A stretch of 8,190 nucleotides of DNA from assembly GCA_903837255.1 (NCBI GenBank), contig CAILTZ010000583.1:1-8190 (forward strand), read 5' to 3'. The DNA is from an uncultured Pirellula sp. (GTDB lineage Bacteria; Planctomycetota; Planctomycetia; Pirellulales; Pirellulaceae). A program made the position numbers and the translations under genes. The stretch's first letter is position 1, and each line of letters opens with the position of its first letter. The notes beneath the pieces are model-generated. The model was given only the letters and a program-made list of their open reading frames with translations, was not told the DNA's origin and did no database searches. Below are positions 1 through 6,017 of this stretch, in pieces.

Positions 1-1
1 A

Positions 2-565
2 TCCTGGGAACCCGAAGGCGCGAGCCACAGCGTCCAGGAAATCATGCATCAGATCGAAGCGTTTCGGATCGAGCATGTGGTGCTCACCGGCGGCGAACCG
101 ATGATCTTCGACGATCTTCCAGAGCTGTGCAAAGAACTCAAGCAGCGTGGCAAACACATCACGATCGAGACGGCCGGCACGGTCAACCGCGATGTAGCTT
201 GCGATCTGTGGTCGATCAGCCCCAAGCTGAGCAATTCCAGCCCTGTTGGGTACACCACCGAGACCTGGGTTCGCAAACACGATGCGGTTCGCTATGCACC
301 CCAGATCGTCGAGGCGCTGATGGCCAAAGGTGAGTATCAACTCAAGTTTGTGGTAGGATCGATTCTGGATGCCGAAGAAGTCGGTGAGTACCTGACGCAC
401 CTGCGAGGCTTCGATCGCCATCGCGTGATGCTCATGCCCAGAGGGATCCATCGCGATGAACTCGACGTGCAACTGAGCTGGCTTGCCCCTTGGTGCAAAT
501 CACACGACTTGAGATTGTGCGACCGTCAACACATCCGATGGTTTGGGAATCGACGGGGAACGTAA
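2..565 (+). CDS. queE: 7-carboxy-7-deazaguanine synthase (QueE), 5'-truncated
   Basis: This is a radical SAM enzyme that converts 6-carboxy-5,6,7,8-tetrahydropterin to 7-carboxy-7-deazaguanine in the cytoplasm, on the route to preQ0 and queuosine. The frame is open to the left edge, giving 187 visible residues starting SWEPEGASHS. In the family this follows directly after the CxxxCxxC iron-sulfur cysteines, so those cysteines lie just outside the window. Visible family marks are the SAM-binding GGEP (nt 89-100, in VVLTGGEPM), the TIETAGTV strand, the SISPKLSNSSP substrate-site segment, and the typical C-terminus QHIRWFGNRRGT. An internal ATG at 44 opens the same frame but is not the true start, because homology continues upstream of it. 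The MFS gene follows after 15 nt on the same strand. No other queuosine gene is visible. The family assignment is firm; the activity is inferred from it. Confidence 0.93.
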   Translation, partial: SWEPEGASHSVQEIMHQIEAFRIEHVVLTGGEPMIFDDLPELCKELKQRGKHITIETAGTVNRDVACDLWSISPKLSNSSPVGYTTETWVRKHDAVRYAPQIVEALMAKGEYQLKFVVGSILDAEEVGEYLTHLRGFDRHRVMLMPRGIHRDELDVQLSWLAPWCKSHDLRLCDRQHIRWFGNRRGT

Positions 566-567
566 TC

Positions 568-572
568 GAGGG
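568..572 (+). promoter_or_regulatory. ribosome binding site deciding the TTG start of the MFS gene
   Basis: GAGGG sits 8 nt upstream of the TTG at 581, inside the 15-nt gap after queE. No in-frame ATG occurs before the codon for Met25 in the first membrane segment, so this site supports TTG as the start. Confidence 0.6.
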
Positions 573-580
573 TTCGAACA

Positions 581-1855
581 TTGTCTACAAACGATGAGTT
601 CTCAAAGCACTCTGTGACTCCGAGCTGGGCATGGCTTTTCGTGCTGCTGCTGATGCCAGTGGCTCTGCTGAATTACCTCGATCGCCAGATGATGGCCACG
701 ATGCGCGATTCGGTGATGGATTCGATCCCTGAGTTTGGGCAAGCAGAAAACCCTCAAGAGATGTGGGGGGTCATGCTCGGTCAGTTCAAGTGGGTCTATG
801 CCGTATTCAGTTTGCTCGGCGGTGCGATGGCGGACCGCTTTTCTAGACGATGGACGATCTGCGCAAGCCTCTTCGCTTGGTCCGCCATCACGTGGTGGAC
901 CGGTCAAGTCACCTCGTATCAGGAGTTGCTCTGGGCTCGATCGCTTATGGGAGTGAGCGAAGCTTTTTACATTCCCGCGGCGCTGGCACTGATTGCCGAT
1001 AGCCATTCGACGGCAACCAGATCCAGGGCGGTGGGGTTGCATCAGATGGCGATCTATCTGGGGGTGATCTGCGGTGGCTTTGGCGGTTATGCGGCGACGA
1101 ACTACGGTTGGCGTTGGGCCTTTGTTTGCTGTGGGATCACAGGGATGCTCTATGCGATCCCATTGGCAACCCTGCTTCGAGATCCTCGACTCGAGGCACT
1201 ACCTTCAGAGAGCCTGCACACGACCCGAAATCGCTTCGCTGGGGGTGGTTTCATTGAGCTTATTACCAATCCATCGTTTCTGTTGCTGGTGGCTTGTTTC
1301 ACCTTGCCTGCGATGGCCGCTTGGGTGGTCCGAGATTGGATGCCAGCGATCTTGAAAGAACGCTATGGGCTGGGCCAAGGAGCATCAGGGGTAACAGCGA
1401 CACTCTATTGGCAAGTGGCGGCGATCATCGGGGCAGCTATCGGTGGTTTACTAGCCGATCTGTGGATGCAAAAAACTCGGCGTGGGCGGATCTATGTCAG
1501 CGCTCTTGGGATGGCGATGATTGTCCCGGCGATCTTTGGAGTCGGCAATGCGACAAGCGTCGTGATGGCCACAGGATTTCTAATCCTCTTTGGCCTGGGC
1601 TGGGGTTTTTTCGACTGCAACAACATGCCGATCCTCTCGCAAATCGTCGGAGCCAATCACCGCGCCACTGGCTACGGTATCATGAACTTTGTGAGCATCA
1701 GCTTTGGCGGACTGACCGATTGGGGATTTGGTCGGCTGCAAGATGCCAAAGTTCCACTGAATATCAGTTTCAGCATGTTCGCCATGCTTTCGATCATTTC
1801 GATCGCCTTGGTACTGAGCATCCAGGTTCGATCGAGCGACGAGCCAAATGGCTGA
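581..1855 (+). CDS. MFS transporter, Spinster/ACS-like, substrate unknown
   Basis: This is a secondary transporter of the inner membrane, 424 residues, the usual length for a 12-helix major facilitator protein. The first helix carries LNYLDRQ (residues 30-36), a mark shared by anion:cation symporter and Spinster-like members. The loop between helices 2 and 3 carries motif A, GGAMADRFSRR (residues 80-90). Helix 4 holds RSLMGVSEAFYIPAA (residues 120-134), and a second, weaker motif-A-like segment GGLLADLW (residues 288-295) marks the C-terminal half. About 20 residues between LNYLDRQ and helix 2 form an extended first periplasmic loop. The start is TTG with GAGGG 8 nt upstream; an ATG start would delete most of helix 1. 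It lies 15 nt after queE, so it may be co-transcribed, but nothing in the sequence shows that it moves a queuosine precursor. Its stop is 4 nt from the convergent thiL stop. The superfamily is certain and the subfamily tentative. Confidence 0.9.
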   Translation: MSTNDEFSKHSVTPSWAWLFVLLLMPVALLNYLDRQMMATMRDSVMDSIPEFGQAENPQEMWGVMLGQFKWVYAVFSLLGGAMADRFSRRWTICASLFAWSAITWWTGQVTSYQELLWARSLMGVSEAFYIPAALALIADSHSTATRSRAVGLHQMAIYLGVICGGFGGYAATNYGWRWAFVCCGITGMLYAIPLATLLRDPRLEALPSESLHTTRNRFAGGGFIELITNPSFLLLVACFTLPAMAAWVVRDWMPAILKERYGLGQGASGVTATLYWQVAAIIGAAIGGLLADLWMQKTRRGRIYVSALGMAMIVPAIFGVGNATSVVMATGFLILFGLGWGFFDCNNMPILSQIVGANHRATGYGIMNFVSISFGGLTDWGFGRLQDAKVPLNISFSMFAMLSIISIALVLSIQVRSSDEPNG

Positions 1856-1859
1856 GCCC

Positions 1860-2765
1860 TCAACCGTGCACATAACCGCGTGGTTGCAACTGCTCGATGC
1901 GGCCCTTGCTGCGAGACCACAAGCCGGTGCGGCTGACAAAGGTCCCGATGACCGTCAACGGCACTCCGTCGACCTCCGAAGGCAACTGGTCAATCCGTGC
2001 AGGATCAACCGCCATGAGCAGTTCGAAATCCTCTCCATCACCGATGGCATGCTCCAAGGCTGTATGCCCACTGGACTTGGACCTCTCCATGGCAGCGTCG
2101 CTGATTGGGATTCGATCCAGTTCTACCTCCGCACCGCAGCGACTCGCTGCCGTTAGGTTTAGAAGATCGATGCCGAGCCCATCGCTGATGTCGGTGGCCG
2201 CCTGGACGATCCCTAGCGGATACAAGGCTTGGGCTAATTTCAGCCGTGGTTCAAAATCCAAGTGTTTGCCCAGCAGGCTGCCTCCCAGGCGACCGCTCAG
2301 GACGATCTTGTCACCGGGCCGGGCTCCGCTGCGTAACCAACTCCCAGCGGGCCGGGCCGTTCCGATGGCCGTCAGATGGACGACCAATGGCCCATCCCAG
2401 ACGTTGGTGTCTCCACCACCGATGGCAACGTTGTATTTCTCACACGCCTCGCAAACACCTTCGTAGATTTCCGATCCCAGAAGGTCGGCTGACTTGCGAG
2501 GCAAGCACAGCGAGAGAATAACTGCTACAGGAACGGCGGCCATGCTGGCAAGGTCGCTGAGGTTTACACCGACAAGTTTTCTGCCGACGGCCTGCGGTCC
2601 ACACTGATCGAGGATGAAGTGGGTCCCTTCGCAAAGCGAGTCGGTCGTGACAACCCAGTCGGAGCCATCCGAAGCGATCAGTGCACAGTCGTCACCGATT
2701 CCAAGTTTGATCTTGGGCAAACGCATGGCGCGCTGTTTGGCCCACGCGATGAAGCCGTGCTCCAT
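1860..2765 (-). CDS. thiL: thiamine-monophosphate kinase
   Basis: ThiL phosphorylates thiamine monophosphate with ATP to give thiamine diphosphate, the last step of the bacterial thiamine pathway, in the cytoplasm. The 301-residue product is slightly short for the family (about 320-330). Family motifs appear in order: GIGDDCA (residues 22-28), TTDSLCEGTHF (40-50), the NLSDLASMAAVP Mg/ATP segment (68-79), IGGGDT (115-120), DISDGLGIDLLNL (192-204) and GDGEDFELL (242-250). The aspartates expected to bind Mg are present at D25, D26, D42, D71, D119, D192, D195 and D243. The ATG lies 5 nt after the dxs stop, with only a weak GGGG upstream, so translation is probably coupled to dxs. No other thiamine biosynthesis gene and no TPP riboswitch is visible. 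Its product is the cofactor of Dxs, which may explain the pairing (inference). Confidence 0.95.
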   Translation of the reverse strand: MEHGFIAWAKQRAMRLPKIKLGIGDDCALIASDGSDWVVTTDSLCEGTHFILDQCGPQAVGRKLVGVNLSDLASMAAVPVAVILSLCLPRKSADLLGSEIYEGVCEACEKYNVAIGGGDTNVWDGPLVVHLTAIGTARPAGSWLRSGARPGDKIVLSGRLGGSLLGKHLDFEPRLKLAQALYPLGIVQAATDISDGLGIDLLNLTAASRCGAEVELDRIPISDAAMERSKSSGHTALEHAIGDGEDFELLMAVDPARIDQLPSEVDGVPLTVIGTFVSRTGLWSRSKGRIEQLQPRGYVHG

Positions 2766-2770
2766 GGATC

Positions 2771-4681
2771 TTATACCCCAGCAGCTTGGGAATTGGCGAA
2801 ACGTTCGGCCAACTGCCTACATGTCCCTGCGATGCCTGCCGGATCGATACCAATCTCAGCGAGCAACTCGTTGCGATCACCATGCTCGATGAATCGATCA
2901 GGGATACCCAGAATCCGCAGGATGCGCGTATCCCAACCGTGTTGACAAGCCGCTTCGAGGACTGCGGAGCCAAAGCCTCCTGCCAAGGCTCCTTCTTCGA
3001 CGGTGACCACGAAACGGGATTCTTCGAAGACCTTCGCGAGCATTTCGACGTCCAATGGGCGAATGAACCGTGCGTTGACGACCGATACATCGAGGCCTTC
3101 GGCGCCGAGCATGTCGGCTGCTGCCAACGCTTGCTGTAGCATCGCTCCGATCGCGATGATGGTCCCATCGCGTCCCTTTCGTATCGTCTCGGACTTGCCC
3201 AGCTCGATCGGTTGCTTGGGCCTATCAAACGCCAATGCACTGGTCTTCGGATAGCGAATGGAAGTAGGACCGGGTTGTTTGAGTGCAAACTCGAGCATCG
3301 GCTCGACCTCGGTCGAATCCCCCGGTGCCATCATGACGATGTTTGGGAACACACGGGTATAGCCGATGTCGAATAGGCCGTGGTGGGTAGGGCCGTCTGG
3401 GCCGGTGAGCCCTGCGCGGTCCATCATTAGCACAACCGGCAGATTCTGCAGCGCGACTTCTTGGAAGATCTGATCGTAGGATCGTTGCATGAAGGTGCTG
3501 TAGATTGCAACGATGGGCCGAAGGCCGACCTTGGCTTGTCCTGCGGCGAAGGCCACGGCATGGGATTCGCAGATGCCGACATCGAAGAAACGCTCGGGAA
3601 ACTCGTCTCGGACCGGTTCGAGTTTGTTTCCTTGACACATCGCAGCGGTCATGACGGTGACTTTTCCATCACGGCGCATCTGGCTTGCGATTGCATCGCG
3701 GACGTAGTTGGTGAAGGCTGGTTTTTCACCGATGGTCAAGACCCTTGGCGAGCCGTCTTCGTCTTCAAAGGCCGGAGGCGTATGGAAGTAAACCGGATCG
3801 TCTTCGGCGGGCTTGTACCCCCTGCCCTTCTCGGTCACGACGTGCAGGAGCGTAGGTCCATGCTGGTCTTTGACCATTTCGAGGTATTTTCGCAAAAGAC
3901 GAATATCGTGTCCATCGATAGGACCGATGTATTTGAAGCCGAACTCTTCGAAGAGCATGCCGCCGACCATGCCGGCCTTGACCCCCTCTTTGACTTGGGC
4001 CAAGAGTTTCTCGGTTGGATCGCCCAGTACAGGTACCTTGTTGAGGATCTTGGTGACCTCGTGCTTAAAGCCCGTGTAAAAAGGATTGGTCCGCAAGCGA
4101 TCAAGGTAGTTTGCAAGGGCTCCGACGCGCGGGCAGATCGACATCTTGTTGTCGTTGAGAACTACGATCAAATCTTTGTTGAGCTCTCCGGCGTTGTTCA
4201 TGGCTTCGAAGACAATCCCAGAGGGAAGAGCCCCATCGCCGATGACCGCAATGCTCTTGCGACGTTTTTGATCCATCAGGTCGTCGCCGGACTTAAGCCC
4301 CAGAGCGGTCGATACGCTGCATCCGGCATGGCCGGTCATAAAAAGATCGTAAGGGCTTTCTTGGGGGTTGGGGTAACCCATCAGACCGCCGCGTTCGCGG
4401 ATGGTCCGGAACTGCTTGTAGCGGCCCGTGATCAATTTATGAGGGTAGATCTGATGGCCGGTGTCCCAGATCAGCCGATCGTATTTGAAGTCGAAGACGC
4501 TGTGGAGAGCAAGGCACAGTTCTACGACGCCGAGGTTCGAGGCAAAGTGGGCTGTCCGTGTAGCGAGCAGGTTGCACAGCACATCGCGAATTTCCAGAGC
4601 CATCTTGTCGAGCTGCTCGACATTCATGGACCTGAGCGGATCGGCAGATTCCAACTGCGAGAGAAGTGGGTGGGACGCCAT
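2771..4681 (-). CDS. dxs: 1-deoxy-D-xylulose-5-phosphate synthase
   Basis: Dxs condenses pyruvate and glyceraldehyde 3-phosphate to 1-deoxy-D-xylulose 5-phosphate, using thiamine diphosphate and Mg. It is the first enzyme of the MEP isoprenoid route, and DXP also feeds the thiamine thiazole. The 636 residues compare with 620 in E. coli. N-terminal transketolase domain: H45 in TRTAHFASNLG, WDTGHQIYPHK (72-82), and the thiamine-diphosphate motif GDG (148-150) to NDN (176-178). Pyrimidine-binding domain: catalytic Glu E372 in GICESHAVAFAAG, DRAG (421-424) and THHG (432-435). C-terminal transketolase domain from about residue 500. GDGALPSG and ESHAVA replace the E. coli GDGAMTAG and EQHAVT; I take these as lineage variants because the catalytic His and Glu are retained. 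I chose the ATG at 4681, which shares a base with the ispA stop (TGATG) and has GGAAAGG 8 nt upstream. A TTG one codon earlier would add one residue. Confidence 0.97.
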   Translation of the reverse strand: MASHPLLSQLESADPLRSMNVEQLDKMALEIRDVLCNLLATRTAHFASNLGVVELCLALHSVFDFKYDRLIWDTGHQIYPHKLITGRYKQFRTIRERGGLMGYPNPQESPYDLFMTGHAGCSVSTALGLKSGDDLMDQKRRKSIAVIGDGALPSGIVFEAMNNAGELNKDLIVVLNDNKMSICPRVGALANYLDRLRTNPFYTGFKHEVTKILNKVPVLGDPTEKLLAQVKEGVKAGMVGGMLFEEFGFKYIGPIDGHDIRLLRKYLEMVKDQHGPTLLHVVTEKGRGYKPAEDDPVYFHTPPAFEDEDGSPRVLTIGEKPAFTNYVRDAIASQMRRDGKVTVMTAAMCQGNKLEPVRDEFPERFFDVGICESHAVAFAAGQAKVGLRPIVAIYSTFMQRSYDQIFQEVALQNLPVVLMMDRAGLTGPDGPTHHGLFDIGYTRVFPNIVMMAPGDSTEVEPMLEFALKQPGPTSIRYPKTSALAFDRPKQPIELGKSETIRKGRDGTIIAIGAMLQQALAAADMLGAEGLDVSVVNARFIRPLDVEMLAKVFEESRFVVTVEEGALAGGFGSAVLEAACQHGWDTRILRILGIPDRFIEHGDRNELLAEIGIDPAGIAGTCRQLAERFANSQAAGV

Positions 4682-5721
4682 CAACTATGCCTTTCCAGGA
4701 TATACTTTGCAACTTGACGGAGGCCCTCGGCCCGCTCATCGAAGGGTTCTAGTGCTGCCAAGGCGTCTGCCACCCAACGTACGGCCATCGCTCGACTTTC
4801 GATGATACCATAGATACCAGGAAAGGTCAGTTTCCCCCGCGCGGCATCTTTGCCGGTCGCCTTTCCAGTTTTCTCTGAAGTCGACTCGACGTCTAGAAGG
4901 TCATCGACGATTTGGAAGGCGATTCCGATCCCACGTCCGTAGGTTGCCAGGGCTGAGCGACAATTTGACGTAGCTCCGGTTGGCGTAGCTCCGGCGGCGA
5001 TGGCTCCTAGCAAAACCGAGGCTTCGATCATCGCACCGGTCTTGCGACGGTGGATCGAGCTGAGCCACTCCTTCTGGTCTTGAATCGGCATCTGGGATGG
5101 ATCCAGGCTTTCAGCCAGCAGGTCATCCATCTGACCGGCCACCATCCCTTGGCTGCCGGCGGCACGGGCGAGTACCAGGCTGCTTTCTAGCAACTGGGGA
5201 GCGCTGAGCGTGCTTTTGAGAATCGTTTCGAAAGCTAAAGGTTGTAGAGCATCACCAGCCAAAATCGCGGTGGCCTCATCGAATTGGATGTGGCAAGTCG
5301 GCCGCCCCCGCCGTAGATGATCGTCGTCCATTGCGGGAAGGTCGTCATGGATCAGGGAGTAGCAATGGATCATCTCCAGGGCTGCTGCGTTTGCAAGGGC
5401 CTGCTGCGCTGTCCCCCCGGCGGCTTCGCAAGCAAACACGCAGAGCAATGGGCGTAATCTTTTTCCAGGTGCCAGGAGTGAATAGCTGATTGCCTGCTTC
5501 AAACGCTCTGGGCATTGACTTCCAAGACAGTCGATCGCGTCTCGGAGCACCCCGTCAACCTGTTCTACAACCTCTTTCCAACGGGACTGAAGGATTTCTG
5601 CATTCCAACTCCCCAAGGGCGCCAGAGCTCGATCTTCGGACTCAAAGGATCGCGTAACGGTGATGATTAAATTCCTGCAATAAAGGCTTTTCCCTGGGGT
5701 TTCCCTGAGATCTCCGCACAT
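4681..5721 (-). CDS. ispA: short-chain (farnesyl-type) polyprenyl diphosphate synthase
   Basis: This is a trans-prenyltransferase that adds isopentenyl diphosphate to allylic diphosphates, giving farnesyl (possibly geranylgeranyl) diphosphate for quinones, undecaprenol or other isoprenoids. Residues are counted from the ATG at 5721 (346 aa). The IPP-binding GKRLRP is at 86-91, the first Asp-rich motif DDLPAMDD at 126-133 with the bacterial two-residue insertion, RRG at 137-139, GQMDD at 196-200, KT at 227-228, and the second Asp motif DDLLD at 273-277. Tyr121, five residues before the first Asp motif, matches the farnesyl-type arrangement of E. coli IspA. The family is usually near 300 residues, so the N-terminus is uncertain: a TTG at 5751 gives 356 residues, the ATG at 5721 overlaps a TATAAT, and a TTG at 5616 gives 311. 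Conserved sequence begins only around residue 40-50. It overlaps dxs by one base and is probably first in an ispA-dxs-thiL operon. Confidence 0.92.
   Translation of the reverse strand: MCGDLRETPGKSLYCRNLIITVTRSFESEDRALAPLGSWNAEILQSRWKEVVEQVDGVLRDAIDCLGSQCPERLKQAISYSLLAPGKRLRPLLCVFACEAAGGTAQQALANAAALEMIHCYSLIHDDLPAMDDDHLRRGRPTCHIQFDEATAILAGDALQPLAFETILKSTLSAPQLLESSLVLARAAGSQGMVAGQMDDLLAESLDPSQMPIQDQKEWLSSIHRRKTGAMIEASVLLGAIAAGATPTGATSNCRSALATYGRGIGIAFQIVDDLLDVESTSEKTGKATGKDAARGKLTFPGIYGIIESRAMAVRWVADALAALEPFDERAEGLRQVAKYILERHS
4690..4696 (-). promoter_or_regulatory. ribosome binding site of dxs inside the ispA 3' end
   Basis: On the minus strand GGAAAGG lies within the last ispA codons, 8 nt before the dxs ATG and 5 nt before the adjacent in-frame TTG. 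The spacing favours the ATG. Together with the TGATG overlap this suggests coupled translation of the two genes. Confidence 0.6.
4969..4994. repeat. imperfect 15-bp-period duplication inside ispA
   Basis: The 11-mer CGTAGCTCCGG occurs at 4969-4979 and again at 4984-4994. In the protein it makes GATPTGATS (about residues 244-252), a loop between helices. It keeps the frame and looks like a recent small slippage duplication without clear functional effect. Confidence 0.6.
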
Positions 5722-5747
5722 TATAGCCGCAGTTTTCTTTACGGAAA
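5720..5747 (-). promoter_or_regulatory. candidate sigma70-type promoter for ispA-dxs-thiL
   Basis: On the minus strand a perfect TATAAT spans 5725-5720. A weak -35 candidate TTTCCG (5747-5742) lies 16 nt before it, and an alternative TTGCTT (5751-5746) lies 20 nt before. If used, transcription would start near 5712, downstream of both the TTG at 5751 and the ATG at 5721. The real ispA start would then be further in, for example TTG 5616. The -10 match is visible; promoter activity is inferred. Confidence 0.35.
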
Positions 5748-5751
5748 GCAA

Positions 5752-6017
5752 GCTTCAGCAAGAACCTATGCCTGGAGCAGTCAAGGGTTTCAGGAGAGGC
5801 TCAAGGCGTCTTGCCAATGGGGACAACCCTCGCAAACGGCACAGACAAACCTTGGAGAGCAAATTTGAAGCGGTTCGGCAGGTTGATTCGATATTATTAG
5901 AGCGTTCGGAAAAATCGCTATAGAATTCTCATCGAAATCCAGCGAGAATGAGACAGCGCACAGCATGAAACGTGTGCGGTCGAGTTTCGTAATTTCCCCT
6001 TCCAGGACCCCTTGTTT
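5752..6017. other. divergent intergenic region between ispA and the BON-protein gene
   Basis: This AT-richer stretch separates two divergently oriented genes and must hold the promoter of the plus-strand gene. A TATAGA at 5919-5924 could be a -10 element, but no convincing -35 lies 15-19 nt before it. Just after it is a short inverted repeat. A 58-codon minus-strand frame (5966-5790) is described among the findings. I see no tRNA, riboswitch or strong terminator. Confidence 0.6.
5925..5953. repeat. short inverted repeat in the presumed 5' leader of the BON-protein gene
   Basis: ATTCTC (5925-5930) pairs with GAGAAT (5944-5949), and, in an alternative register, TCTCAT (5927-5932) pairs with ATGAGA (5948-5953). 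Stems are only 6 bp with loops of 13-15 nt, so it could be an operator-like dyad, a weak hairpin or chance. Confidence 0.25.

Noticed and set aside
1897..2466. A 189-codon plus-strand frame opposite thiL
   Set aside because: It is antisense to an intact thiL with all motifs, and its product is rich in Ser/Pro/Arg as expected of an out-of-frame shadow.
3461..4717. A 418-codon open frame on the plus strand opposite dxs
   Set aside because: It lies entirely antisense to a perfectly conserved dxs with intact motifs. Its translation has no recognisable motif, and long antisense frames are common opposite codon-biased genes.
5771..5800. Possible thiamine (TPP) riboswitch ahead of ispA-dxs-thiL, suggested by minus-strand CCTGAAACCCTTGACTG
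   Set aside because: The conserved THI-box core (CTGAGA and the ACC...GAACCTGATCTGG block) is not present and no matching fold is visible.
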